DNA from: an uncultured Lachnospiraceae bacterium
Lineage (GTDB): Bacteria > Bacillota > Clostridia > Lachnospirales > Lachnospiraceae
NCBI GenBank assembly: GCA_902766825.1
Contig: CACXFB010000022.1
Span: 100,028-164,027 of the forward strand
Direction: 5' to 3'
Length of the DNA stretch: 64,000 bases
Both the position numbers and the translations under genes were made by a program. Shown one piece after another: positions 18,665 to 26,976 of this stretch (the stretch's first letter is position 1; each line of letters starts with the position of its first letter). The notes beneath the pieces are model-generated. The model did not search any database. It saw nothing but the letters and a program-made list of their open reading frames with translations, and was not told the origin of the DNA.

Positions 18665-20305
18665 ATGCCTGTTACAGAGTATTTAGAGAGAAATGCGAAG
18701 CTCTACACGGATGAGATTGCGTTGGTGGAGCTTAACCCGGAAGAGAAGGATACAAGAAGGGTTACCTGGAAGGAATATGACCTTATTGAGTCAAGTACAT
18801 TTGCACCTTACAGGAGAGAGATTACCTGGGGAGTTTTTGATGAGAAAGCCAACAGATTTGCAAATATGCTTCTTGGACGTGGAATCAAGAAAGGAGATAA
18901 GGTAGCAATCATTATGTACAACTGTCTTGAATGGCTGCCTATATATTTTGGTGTGTTAAAGACAGGAGCGATTGCAGTTCCTTTTAACTTCAGATATGAT
19001 GCTGAGGAGATTTTATATTGTGCTGAGCTTGCCGAGGTTGATGTTATAGTATTCGGTTTTGAGTTTATAGGAAGAATTGAGGCTAATGCGGCAAGACTTA
19101 GCAAGGGAAGACTGCTTATCTATGTAGGAGATAACTGCCCTAGATTTGCAGAGAGCTACAGAGAACTTGTTGCCGATTGTTCAAGTCAGGCACCTGATAT
19201 TACTCTTAGCGAAGATGATGATGCAGCAATTTATTTTTCATCAGGAACAACAGGATTCCCAAAAGCTATTTTGCATAAGCATTTAAGCCTTACACAGGCA
19301 GCCGAGATGGAGCAGAAGCACCACTCAACATCAAGAGAGGATAATTTCCTTTGCATTCCGCCACTTTATCATACAGGTGCAAAGATCCACTGGATGGGAA
19401 GTCTTGTCGCAGGAAGCAAGGCTGTACTTCTTAAAGGTGCAAAGCCGGAGACAATTCTTTCGGCCGTATCTAATGAAGGATGTACGATAGTATGGCTTTT
19501 AGTTCCTTGGGCACAGGATATTCTTGATGGATTTGAATCAGGATTATTTAAGATGGAAGACTATAAACTTTCACAGTGGAGACTTATGCATATAGGAGCA
19601 CAGCCTGTTCCACCTTCACTTATTAAGAGATGGAAGGAACTCTTCCCTAACCATCAGTATGATACCAATTATGGACTTTCAGAGTCTATCGGACCTGGAT
19701 GTGTACACCTTGGAGTTGAGAACATCCATAAGGTTGGAGCCATCGGTGTTCCAGGATACAGATGGGAATGCAAGATTATCGATGAGAACGGTGAGATTGT
19801 TAAGCAGGGAGAAGTAGGAGAGCTTTGTGTTAAAGGTCCTGGAGTAATGACTTGTTACTATAACAATCCTGAGGCAACTAATGAGGTATTAAAAGATGGC
19901 TGGCTTCTTACCGGAGATATGGCAATGCAGGATCCTGACGGATTCATTTACCTTGTTGACAGAAAGAAAGATGTAATTGTCAGTGGTGGTGAGAATATAT
20001 ATCCTGTTCAGATTGAAGATTTCCTTAGAAGACATAATAAGATTAAAGACGTTGCGGTTATCGGACTTCCGGACAGAAGACTTGGAGAAAAGACAGCAGC
20101 AATTATTGAGTTAAAAGACGGTATGGAATGTACCAGACCTGAGATTGAGGAGTTTTGCATGGAACTTCCAAGATATAAGAGACCAAAGGAGATTATCTTT
20201 GAAGAGATTCCGCGTAATGCAACAGGAAAGATTGAAAAGCCGAAGCTTCGTAAGAAGTACGGCGCAGACAATCTTGTTGCAAAAGAAATCGAAGAAGAAA
20301 TCTAA
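18665..20305 (+). CDS. Acyl-CoA synthetase (AMP-forming)
   Basis: 546 aa, ANL-superfamily ligase that activates a carboxylic acid to its CoA thioester. The phosphate loop YFSSGTTGFPK is at 190-200, followed by TNYGLSES, YLVDRKKDVIVSGGENIYP (hinge and A8) and the C-terminal catalytic Lys in RNATGKIEKPK. The ATG at 18665 has GGAG about seven bases upstream; the TTG at 18653 is too early. A short imperfect palindrome lies just before the RBS (about 18630-18648) and could be an operator. The substrate, medium- or long-chain or an aromatic acid, is not deducible. Confidence 0.88.
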   Translation: MPVTEYLERNAKLYTDEIALVELNPEEKDTRRVTWKEYDLIESSTFAPYRREITWGVFDEKANRFANMLLGRGIKKGDKVAIIMYNCLEWLPIYFGVLKTGAIAVPFNFRYDAEEILYCAELAEVDVIVFGFEFIGRIEANAARLSKGRLLIYVGDNCPRFAESYRELVADCSSQAPDITLSEDDDAAIYFSSGTTGFPKAILHKHLSLTQAAEMEQKHHSTSREDNFLCIPPLYHTGAKIHWMGSLVAGSKAVLLKGAKPETILSAVSNEGCTIVWLLVPWAQDILDGFESGLFKMEDYKLSQWRLMHIGAQPVPPSLIKRWKELFPNHQYDTNYGLSESIGPGCVHLGVENIHKVGAIGVPGYRWECKIIDENGEIVKQGEVGELCVKGPGVMTCYYNNPEATNEVLKDGWLLTGDMAMQDPDGFIYLVDRKKDVIVSGGENIYPVQIEDFLRRHNKIKDVAVIGLPDRRLGEKTAAIIELKDGMECTRPEIEEFCMELPRYKRPKEIIFEEIPRNATGKIEKPKLRKKYGADNLVAKEIEEEI

Positions 20306-21174
20306 TTGATTTTTAAAAGCCTTTTGGCATTCAGTCCAAGGATGAGGTCACATTCCCTGTCGGTAAGAGAGGTTTGACGGATGGCATCAGCAGATACATC
20401 CTGACGATTCCATGGGCTGTCACTACCAAAGAAAACATTTTGAGCGCCTGCAAGCCTGACCATTTTACAAAACATTTCATTGGTCAGCTTGCGATAATCA
20501 AGGCGCTCTTTTTTTGCGCCTGTAAGTACGTCTGTGTCGTTGCCAGTTGGCGTAGGTACTGTAAGTGCAAATGATGTGTCCATCATGATCTTATATTCTG
20601 AAAGCAGAGGAATAATATCCTCCCAGAACCCCCAGGCTCCCATATGCGCCATTATCATGTTAACAGGTCTGACGTCGCGAAGAACATTTTCAATTTCTTT
20701 GTGAGTGACGAGCTTGACGCCCGGAAAACTTGCATCGTATCCGCCATGAACCAATATCGTAAGGTTGTAGTAGCAGGCAGCCTCAACTATTCGCATGTAT
20801 CTTATGTCGTCAAAAGGTATTCCCTGAAAAACAGGATGGAGCTTGATTCCCTTTACCCCATTTGCTGCTAACTGACGACACACCTGACGGTAAGAGGTAT
20901 TGTCGGGATGGATACTTCCAAATGAAATTATGTGGTCACTTTCGTATTTTTCATTTGTTTCTATAGCGACACGATTGATTGTTTCAAGTTGGGACGGCTT
21001 TGTTACGATGGGCAAAATAACGCTGTAATCAATGCCCTGTTCTTTCATGGAAGCAATAAGACCATCTATTGTTCCGTCGGTTGCAGGCATCATGCCGCTG
21101 CTGTTTTTTAGTGTGTTAATTGCATGTGCTGCAATTGTATCCGGAAATGTGTGTGTGTGAATATCTACTATCAT
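20302..21174 (-). CDS. Amidohydrolase family (Amidohydro_2) TIM-barrel hydrolase or decarboxylase
   Basis: 290 aa. The metal-binding HxH pair is His6 and His8 (DIHTHTFPD), with later barrel motifs KGIKLHP, LVHGGYD, MAHMGAWG and the terminal Asp in FFGSDSPWN. The family includes gamma-resorcylate decarboxylase-like enzymes and metal-dependent hydrolases. The C-terminal LGLNAKRLLKI is the usual closing helix. It starts in an ATGA overlap with the PAP2 gene, and its stop overlaps the convergent acyl-CoA synthetase by four bases. The substrate is unknown. Confidence 0.82.
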   Translation of the reverse strand: MIVDIHTHTFPDTIAAHAINTLKNSSGMMPATDGTIDGLIASMKEQGIDYSVILPIVTKPSQLETINRVAIETNEKYESDHIISFGSIHPDNTSYRQVCRQLAANGVKGIKLHPVFQGIPFDDIRYMRIVEAACYYNLTILVHGGYDASFPGVKLVTHKEIENVLRDVRPVNMIMAHMGAWGFWEDIIPLLSEYKIMMDTSFALTVPTPTGNDTDVLTGAKKERLDYRKLTNEMFCKMVRLAGAQNVFFGSDSPWNRQDVSADAIRQTSLTDRECDLILGLNAKRLLKIN

Positions 21175-21716
21175 TTTTGTAATCCTTTTTTGCTGTTATA
21201 TTTTTTGGTTATAAATTCATATATTGGTGCACTCAAAATTCCAAAGACAATACCGATTATCATGCCGGCAAATATGTCGGTTGGAAAATGCACATACAGA
21301 TACAGTCTTGTAAATGCAATCAATACTGACAGTATGAGCGTCATGACAAAAAGCTTTTTCTGCTTTGCTGCAAGCAGGGCAAATGCAACAGCAAATGAAG
21401 CTGAGGTGTGCCCGGATGGAAATGAGTAATCTATCTGTCGTCCTATAAGGAGCTTAACGGATGTGTTGATGTCATAAGGCCGTGTTCTTGCCACAATCGG
21501 TTTTATCAAAAGATTGCATACAATGGATTCCGTAACTAAAGCAATGGCAACAAGTACGCCGGCTCTTCGCGTCTTTGGGAAAATTAGAAGTGCTATACAA
21601 AGAACTATCCATATGATTCCGCCGTTAGCAAGTTTTGTGATTAAAGGAATTATAAAATCAAGTTCGTCGGTTCTTATGTTTTGTATGTAATCTAAAATGT
21701 CAAATTCCCAGTTCAT
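21171..21716 (-). CDS. PAP2-family phosphatase (membrane)
   Basis: 181 aa with five or six TM helices and the three acid-phosphatase motifs: KPIVARTRP at 72-80, SFPSGHT at 98-104 and RLYLYVHFPTD at 137-147. Members dephosphorylate undecaprenyl-pyrophosphate or phosphatidic acid outside the membrane. RBS GAGG before ATG. It is translationally coupled to the amidohydrolase. A role in undecaprenyl-PP recycling (BcrC-like) is plausible but unproven. Confidence 0.87.
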   Translation of the reverse strand: MNWEFDILDYIQNIRTDELDFIIPLITKLANGGIIWIVLCIALLIFPKTRRAGVLVAIALVTESIVCNLLIKPIVARTRPYDINTSVKLLIGRQIDYSFPSGHTSASFAVAFALLAAKQKKLFVMTLILSVLIAFTRLYLYVHFPTDIFAGMIIGIVFGILSAPIYEFITKKYNSKKGLQK

Positions 21717-21801
21717 AAGTTGTCCTCATTTTCAATAAAATATTCAAATTCGGTTCTTTCCATTATAGTTCATACAATGAAAAATAATCAATTGCACAAA
21801 G

Positions 21802-21830
21802 TATAAAAATTAAGGGATTACAGATAATAA
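21802..21830 (+). promoter_or_regulatory. Possible sigma-G promoter of spoVT
   Basis: GTATA at 21802-21806 and GATAATA at 21824-21830 are 17 bp apart, near the sigma-G pattern (GNATR, CATNNTA) with one mismatch in the -10. Bacillus spoVT is a sigma-G gene; the assignment here is inferred. Confidence 0.35.
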
Positions 21831-21864
21831 GTTTATAAAAAACGAGGTAAATGGAGGAAATATA

Positions 21865-22416
21865 ATGAAGGCTACAGGTGTAGTAAGAAGTGTTGACAGT
21901 CTTGGAAGGATTGTCATACCAAAAGAATTACGTCGGGTGATGAAGATAAGGGAAGGAGATCCTATGGAGATTTATACAGAAACCGACGGAGAGGTCGTAT
22001 TAAAAAAATACTCTCCGGTTGGGGAAATGGCTGATTTTGCAAAACAGTTCGCAAAGGCTCTCTCTAAAAGTTCAGGCATGAATGCGGTCATAACCGATAC
22101 CGAAAAGGTAGTTGCATATGCCGGAAAAGATAAGGATATGAAGGACACACCGATAAGTGAGCAGCTGTATAATCTTATGGAAGAAAGAAAGGCGCTTAAG
22201 GCCTCTAAAGGAGAGAAAAATTTTATACCGGTAATAGATAAAAATGAGGATGATAAGTATGATTACGACCATGAAATTATCAGTCCAATTCTGGCTGACA
22301 GCGAGGTAATCGGGTCGGTTATGCTGTTAACCGGTGAAGGGAAGGCAAAGGTTACGGATGCGGAGCTTAAAATGGTCGCCTGCGGAGCGTATTTTTTCAG
22401 TCTTCAGGTAGGCTGA
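21865..22416 (+). CDS. spoVT: Stage V sporulation protein T
   Basis: Transcription regulator acting in the forespore. 183 aa, close to Bacillus SpoVT (178). The N-terminal swapped-hairpin AbrB domain, MKATGVVRSVDSLGRIVIPK, is diagnostic. A C-terminal GAF-like domain runs from about residue 55 to the end (MNAVITDTEKVVAYAG...). RBS GGAGG. It opens the conserved sporulation block but is separated from rqcP by hup. The mazG-like gene found between them in Bacillus is absent here. Confidence 0.95.
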   Translation: MKATGVVRSVDSLGRIVIPKELRRVMKIREGDPMEIYTETDGEVVLKKYSPVGEMADFAKQFAKALSKSSGMNAVITDTEKVVAYAGKDKDMKDTPISEQLYNLMEERKALKASKGEKNFIPVIDKNEDDKYDYDHEIISPILADSEVIGSVMLLTGEGKAKVTDAELKMVACGAYFFSLQVG

Positions 22417-22505
22417 AAAGGGGCAAAAATGCCCTGTTTTTGGGGCAAAACTAACTATATTGGATGGAGATTTTCGTGAGAAATAACAGAAAAGTTCATA
22501 ATGTC

Positions 22506-22534
22506 TTGACAAAAAAATCGCATGAGTGTATAAA
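22506..22534 (+). promoter_or_regulatory. Sigma-A promoter of hup
   Basis: TTGACA at 22506-22511 and TATAAA at 22529-22534, 17 bp apart, about 75 bp before the HU start codon. Confidence 0.75.
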
Positions 22535-22609
22535 TAAACTTGTAATTTTAAGGTTTTGCCCTTAAAAACAGCGAAAATACTAGAAAAACTCTCAGAGGAG
22601 GAGTCTTCC

Positions 22610-22885
22610 ATGAACAAGACTGAATTAATCGCAGCAATCGTAGACAAGACAGATTTAAAGAAGAAGGATGCTGAGGCAGCATTAAAGGCATTCATCGATG
22701 TAGTAACAGAAGAGTTACAGAAGGGTGAGAAGATCCAGTTAATCGGATTCGGAACATTCGAAGTAGCTGAGAGAGCTGCAAGAGAAGGAATCAACCCACT
22801 TACAAAGGAGAAGATCAGCATCGCTGCTTCTAAGTCTCCTAAGTTTAAGGCAAGCAAGGCTTTAAAGGATTCTATCAACGCTTAA
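22610..22885 (+). CDS. hup: DNA-binding protein HU
   Basis: 91-aa histone-like protein that bends and compacts DNA as a dimer. MNKTELIAAIVDKTDLKKKD and the arm region GFGTFEVAERAAREGINP are standard HU. A strong RBS (AGAGGAGGAG) lies before the ATG at 22610, and 18 upstream in-frame codons are leader. Codon choice is visibly more biased than in neighbours, as expected for a highly expressed gene. It has its own promoter and terminator. Confidence 0.97.
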   Translation: MNKTELIAAIVDKTDLKKKDAEAALKAFIDVVTEELQKGEKIQLIGFGTFEVAERAAREGINPLTKEKISIAASKSPKFKASKALKDSINA

Positions 22886-22938
22886 TTTGATAGGACGTTT
22901 ATAGTTATTACTAGGGTTGAATGCAATTTCAATGAATT

Positions 22939-22969
22939 AAAAAGGCATATGTTTATCATATGCCTTTTT
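22939..22969 (+). terminator. Rho-independent terminator of hup
   Basis: A perfect 13-bp stem (AAAAAGGCATATG / CATATGCCTTTTT) with a 5-base loop, ending in five T. Confidence 0.9.
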
Positions 22970-22989
22970 AAACTTTAAAGGAGAATTAT

Positions 22990-23229
22990 ATGAGATTAGA
23001 TAAATACCTTAAGGTATCAAGGTTAATTAAGAGAAGAACAATAGCAAATGAGGCGTGCGACAGCGGAAGGGTAACAGTTAACGATAAGGTCGCAAAAGCG
23101 TCTGTGAACGTAAAAGAAGGGGATATTATCAATATTAAGTTTGGTAATAAGGAGATAACGGTCGAGGTCACAAATGTGGCTGAAACGGTTAAAAAAGAAG
23201 AAGCGCAGAATATGTATAAAGTACTGTAA
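22990..23229 (+). CDS. rqcP: S4-domain RNA-binding protein RqcP
   Basis: 79 aa, almost entirely an S4 domain (MRLDKYLKVSRLIKRRTIAN). RqcP (YabO) works with RqcH in ribosome-associated quality control, aiding addition of poly-alanine tails on stalled 50S subunits. RBS AAGGAG. It is the first gene after the hup terminator and lies directly upstream of yabP, the same order as in Bacillus. Confidence 0.92.
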   Translation: MRLDKYLKVSRLIKRRTIANEACDSGRVTVNDKVAKASVNVKEGDIINIKFGNKEITVEVTNVAETVKKEEAQNMYKVL

Positions 23230-23271
23230 GGAGTCATAATATATATCAAAGGGTGTATGTGTGAGGCAGCT

Positions 23272-23541
23272 ATGGAAAACGGGCATTCATTTAGTCTTAC
23301 AGACAGGGCAAGGGCAACATTTACCGGAGTTAACGATGTCAAATCTTTTGATGAGACGGAGGTTGTCTTAAGTACAAAACAGGGTATGCTTACAATTCAG
23401 GGGTCATCACTGCATGTAAAGAGGCTCAGCCTTGAAAAAGGAGAGGCGGATATTGAGGGGCAGGTAGATAAGATGATGTACTCGTCTGCGGATAAGATAA
23501 AAGACGGTTATAAATCCTTTGCCGCAAGGATATTCAGATAG
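23272..23541 (+). CDS. yabP: Spore cortex/coat protein YabP
   Basis: 89 aa, YabP/YqfC family; needed for spore formation in Bacillus. HSFSLTDRARATFTGVNDV followed by SFDETEVVLSTKQGMLTIQG matches the family's beta-rich pattern. The ATG at 23272 has GAGG five bases upstream and is preferred over the in-frame ATG at 23257, which lacks an RBS. The stop is one base from the proposed yabQ start. Confidence 0.9.
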   Translation: MENGHSFSLTDRARATFTGVNDVKSFDETEVVLSTKQGMLTIQGSSLHVKRLSLEKGEADIEGQVDKMMYSSADKIKDGYKSFAARIFR

Positions 23542-23542
23542 T

Positions 23543-23905
23543 TTGGAGGCGTTTTTTGATGAATGCACTCTGGCGATTAACTGCCTTTGGTTTGGGTTTT
23601 GCGTGGGGCTTTGTTACGATATATCTGCCGGTATGGGGGGGCTTAATAAAAATTCAATTCTTATGTGGATAAAAGATATTGTGGCAGGTGCACTTGTCGG
23701 ACTTTTATGGTTTTTGATGCTTCTTAGAAGCAATAACGGTAATATAAGAATCGTATATATTGTAATCACATTTTTTGGAGCGTGGATTTATACACATTTA
23801 TTTTCTGACAGCGTCAGACAAACGTTTGGAAGAAAGAGCAGGAAACGCAACAGTAAAAAACATAAAAAACATATACTACAGTTGTTGAAAAAAGCAAAAT
23901 CATAG
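23543..23905 (+). CDS. yabQ: Spore cortex biosynthesis protein YabQ
   Basis: Membrane protein of about 120 aa. The first TM carries FGFCVGLCYDISAG, matching the G-x-x-YD motif of YabQ, followed by two more TM helices and a basic C-terminal tail (RKSRKRNSKKHKK). No ATG exists in this frame at the right place: the start is probably TTG at 23543 (or TTG 23519). A better RBS (GGAGG) precedes an ATG at 23559, but in another frame that rejoins YabQ only if a run of seven G near 23635 slips. The start, therefore, is uncertain; the identity is good. Confidence 0.78.
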   Translation: MEAFFDECTLAINCLWFGFCVGLCYDISAGMGGLNKNSILMWIKDIVAGALVGLLWFLMLLRSNNGNIRIVYIVITFFGAWIYTHLFSDSVRQTFGRKSRKRNSKKHKKHILQLLKKAKS

Positions 23906-23968
23906 TATACAATAATAGTATGCTTGCGCACAGCCTTAAAAGGTCTAATTTGCGCTTAGGAGAATCGG

Positions 23969-24271
23969 ATGGAATTAAGCAGACTACATAGAATAAAAAG
24001 AAAAATATATTTGCTTGTGACTGTAATAGCATTTTTAGGTGTATGTGCTGCACTATACTATAAGACCACAAGACTTCAGAAAGAAGAGGCGCAGGTCGAG
24101 GTACAGATAGATAAAGCTAATGATAAATATACATCTGAAAAGGAAAGAGAAGAAGAGATAAAGGAACGAAAGGCTTATGTCCAGACAAAGAGATTTGCCG
24201 AAGATGTGGCTCGTGAGAAGTTCGGCATGGTTTACAAGGATGAAGTAATATTTAAGCCGGAAGAGAATTGA
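23969..24271 (+). CDS. divIC: Septum formation initiator DivIC
   Basis: 100 aa, FtsB/DivIC family: one TM helix (LLVTVIAFLGVCAALYY), then a coiled coil (EEAQVEVQIDKANDKYTSEK) and the terminal motif VAREKFGMVYKDEVIF. It is part of the FtsL-DivIB-DivIC divisome complex. It sits in the Bacillus-like order yabP-yabQ-divIC, but the S1-domain gene yabR that follows in Bacillus is missing. RBS AGGAG. Confidence 0.9.
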   Translation: MELSRLHRIKRKIYLLVTVIAFLGVCAALYYKTTRLQKEEAQVEVQIDKANDKYTSEKEREEEIKERKAYVQTKRFAEDVAREKFGMVYKDEVIFKPEEN

Positions 24272-24320
24272 TGATTTGAATTAATGTTTCGCCTGCAAAA
24301 AAAAATATTTAAAAAAGTGC

Positions 24321-24349
24321 TTGACAATATGTGCATGTGTTATTATAAT
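24321..24349 (+). promoter_or_regulatory. Consensus sigma-A promoter of tRNA-Met
   Basis: Perfect TTGACA (24321-24326) and TATAAT (24344-24349) with 17-bp spacing, 34 bp before the tRNA, preceded by A-rich sequence. Confidence 0.9.
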
Positions 24350-24383
24350 TATTTTTGTTGTCAGCGAATGTGGCAAGTAATAT

Positions 24384-24457
24384 GGCGGAATAGCTCAGTT
24401 GGCTAGAGCACACGGTTCATACCCGTGGTGTCGAGAGTTCGAATCTCCCTTCCGCTA
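24384..24457 (+). tRNA. tRNA-Met (CAT)
   Basis: A 74-nt cloverleaf: acceptor GGCGGAA/TTCCGCT (G1-U72 wobble), D-arm GCTC/GAGC, anticodon loop TTCATAC with CAT, T-loop TTCGAAT. It lacks initiator features (no C1-A72 mismatch, no GGG/CCC anticodon stem), so it is elongator Met, or less likely the lysidine Ile2 species. One A-C mismatch is seen in the T-stem (second pair). CCA is not encoded. Bacillus also has a tRNA-Met before spoIIE. Confidence 0.93.
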
Positions 24458-24469
24458 TTATCTTATAAG

Positions 24470-24498
24470 GATTCAGGTTTTTGCCTGAATCTTTTTTT
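24470..24498 (+). terminator. Terminator of tRNA-Met
   Basis: GATTCAGG / CCTGAATC stem, 6-base loop, seven T. Confidence 0.9.
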
Positions 24499-24522
24499 GT
24501 TTATACAACGAGCCAAATCTTT

Positions 24523-24556
24523 TTTGACAAAATAATTGTTCTTGTGGTGTTATAAT
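24523..24556 (+). promoter_or_regulatory. spoIIE promoter with 21-bp spacing and Spo0A-like box
   Basis: TTGACA (24524-24529) and TATAAT (24551-24556) are both consensus but 21 bp apart. TTTGACAAA at 24523-24531, read on the other strand as TTTGTCAAA, resembles a Spo0A box and overlaps the -35. In Bacillus, spoIIE and spoIIG have sigma-A promoters with such long spacing that need Spo0A-P. Confidence 0.6.
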
Positions 24557-24588
24557 CTTTCATTACTAATCTAGGGGAGGATTTAGCA

Positions 24589-26874
24589 GTGAAAAAGACA
24601 GATATGAGGAAACTGTTGTTGATTATGTTGTTGTTTATATGTGGACAGGCATACTTTGGAGGATTTAACGTTGTCACACCGGCAGTGTTTGCAAATCTCA
24701 TAAGTTGCGGCTGTAATACAATGTATTTAGTTTTTGCAGCTGTAAGCGGATGTGTGGCGGGATGGTTTTATGATGGCGATGTGTCAGTGATGAGTCTTTT
24801 TTGTTCGGTAATGCCCGTTTTTATTACTGCATTGATTATTAATTCCGGACGCATAAAGGTAAAAGCTGCAGGGAGAACGACAGTGATATCCTACATATGC
24901 TGTGCGGTTACATTCTGGAGTGCCTATACAGTTATGTATGGTTTTAATCTGATGGGATTTGCCTATGCGGTGCTTTTGATTGCAATGTGTGTACTTCTGG
25001 AAAATGGGATACATAGAATTATGTATGGAGGAATAATTAGCTCGACAAAAGAAGAAGTAATAAGCTTTATTGTGCTTGCCTGTATCGGGCTAAAATGTAT
25101 ACCCCCCGTATATAACAGATATTTTTCAATCAAACTGACAATAATAATGTTTATTGTCCTGTGGCTGTCTTACAACTATTCATTCGGATACACGGCACTG
25201 GTGGCAGTATGCCTGTTTGCAACACAATCGGGTAATCTTAGGTATTTCTTTGTGTATTCAACTGTTGCGGTTGCTGCCTGTATGACGGCAATGACTGTTA
25301 ATGAGCTTGGAAAGACCGTCTGCGCCGTTATTTTTGTGTTTGTGACAGGAATATTTCATATGATACTGAAAATGAATATTCAGTACATAGGTGTGGCAGA
25401 TATACATGTGCCGGCAGCTGCAGCCTCAGCCGCCATTTTGCTTATTTTTCTGCCTGTTAAGAAAAAGGGAATACGAGAATATAATGAACTTGAAAATGAT
25501 TTTGTGAATTATCAGTATCGCCTTGGAATCAAGAAGATGCTTGGAAACCTCTCTCATGAACTTATGTCGTTGGCATCTAAGATGCAAAAAGGATGTGATC
25601 TTATTAAAGCTGATGAGGAGGATGTGGGCACAAAAATGCTTGAAGGGGTGGCTGTGACCGTGTGCAATGCCTGTGATAAAAGACAGGTATGCTGGCAGAA
25701 TAATTACGACAAAACAGTTGATGGCATAGAGCAGGTTATAGAAAATGTATATTACAACAAGAATGCGTATGATGTGATGAACTGTATGGACGAATGCATC
25801 AACACAACAGGGATTGTTCAAAGCGCCGTTGAGGGTGCGCTGAATTTTAAAAATAATATAAGAGTGACCAACAACCTTCTTAAGATGAGGGAAGCTATGG
25901 GAATACAGATGCAGGAGGTTGCGGGAATTATAAATGATTATGTTGCAGGTCTTGATAATCCGGTAAAGATTTCTTACAGCAAAAAAATCCGTCTCATACG
26001 AAGAATGTTCAAATACGGAATTATAACGGATGGTGTAAGTGCATTCAGGAAAAGCGACGGAAGAATGATAATAAGATTGAGTGCAAGAACTAATGTGAAA
26101 GAGGGAGTTGCTATTGGCAAGGCATCACTTGTTCTTTCCGGCGTTATCGGAAGAAAAATTGTGGCAGGCAAAAATGAACAGCGCCTTATTGATGAGGAAC
26201 AGCGAATATACACATTTGTTGAGAAGACTAATTATAAGGTGTTTACGGCAGTTGCCGGTGCATCAAAAGAGGAAAATGATGTTAACGGCGATTCGTATTC
26301 ATGCATGCAGACGGCGGATAAAAATGTTGTGATGATTATTGCAGACGGAATGGGGAGCGGACCTGATGCTTATGCGTCAAGCAGTGAAGCGATAGATATT
26401 CTGGAAAGTTTTATGGAGGCGGGATTTAAACCGCAGACATGTGTGTCGCTTCTTAACTCAGTTATGCTTCACAATGCTGATGGCGTAAAGTCCACTACTA
26501 TTGATATTTGCAGGGTTAACAGGTATACGGGCATATGTAATTTCACAAAAGTGGGGGCTGCACCTTCATTTATAAAAAGAAATAATACCGTGGACGTTAT
26601 TGAGACTCACAATTGTCCGGTGGGTATAACGCAGGATGCATGGTGTGATACGGTTGTTAAGAAATTGTATGACGGCAATTATGTAATAATGGTATCGGAT
26701 GGGGCAATTGAATGTATGGATGACGGAGTTGCAAAACTGGCGCATTACATTGGAACCATTAACTCATGCAATGCGCAGGAAATCGCCAATGAAATACTGC
26801 AGTTTTGCATAGAAGAAAGTGACAATAACATAGAAGATGACATAACAGTAATTGTAGGGGGGATATGGGCCTAA
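24589..26874 (+). CDS. spoIIE: Stage II sporulation protein E, PP2C phosphatase
   Basis: 761 aa. The first 290 or so residues are hydrophobic with about ten TM helices; a central regulatory and FtsZ-interacting region follows. The C-terminal PP2C domain has metal-binding GDSYS near 568 and ADGMGSGPDA at 585-594, and ends VMVSDGAIE...NIEDDITVIV. SpoIIE dephosphorylates SpoIIAA to release sigma-F in the forespore and marks the polar septum. The start is GTG at 24589 after GGGGAGG. It is monocistronic or leads into tilS. Confidence 0.95.
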   Translation: MKKTDMRKLLLIMLLFICGQAYFGGFNVVTPAVFANLISCGCNTMYLVFAAVSGCVAGWFYDGDVSVMSLFCSVMPVFITALIINSGRIKVKAAGRTTVISYICCAVTFWSAYTVMYGFNLMGFAYAVLLIAMCVLLENGIHRIMYGGIISSTKEEVISFIVLACIGLKCIPPVYNRYFSIKLTIIMFIVLWLSYNYSFGYTALVAVCLFATQSGNLRYFFVYSTVAVAACMTAMTVNELGKTVCAVIFVFVTGIFHMILKMNIQYIGVADIHVPAAAASAAILLIFLPVKKKGIREYNELENDFVNYQYRLGIKKMLGNLSHELMSLASKMQKGCDLIKADEEDVGTKMLEGVAVTVCNACDKRQVCWQNNYDKTVDGIEQVIENVYYNKNAYDVMNCMDECINTTGIVQSAVEGALNFKNNIRVTNNLLKMREAMGIQMQEVAGIINDYVAGLDNPVKISYSKKIRLIRRMFKYGIITDGVSAFRKSDGRMIIRLSARTNVKEGVAIGKASLVLSGVIGRKIVAGKNEQRLIDEEQRIYTFVEKTNYKVFTAVAGASKEENDVNGDSYSCMQTADKNVVMIIADGMGSGPDAYASSSEAIDILESFMEAGFKPQTCVSLLNSVMLHNADGVKSTTIDICRVNRYTGICNFTKVGAAPSFIKRNNTVDVIETHNCPVGITQDAWCDTVVKKLYDGNYVIMVSDGAIECMDDGVAKLAHYIGTINSCNAQEIANEILQFCIEESDNNIEDDITVIVGGIWA

Positions 26875-26976
26875 AGGATTGAAAAGGTTAGCGACATACT
26901 ATCTCGACAAAACAGGACGTTTGACGTAAAATATAAACCTATGATGAAATAGCATTTTAAGGAGATGTAGCGATTG

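Noticed and set aside
23559..23678. A separate small membrane peptide starting at ATG 23559
   Set aside because: It has a good RBS and a hydrophobic sequence, but it overlaps the conserved YabQ core in another frame and ends soon; kept only as an ambiguity.
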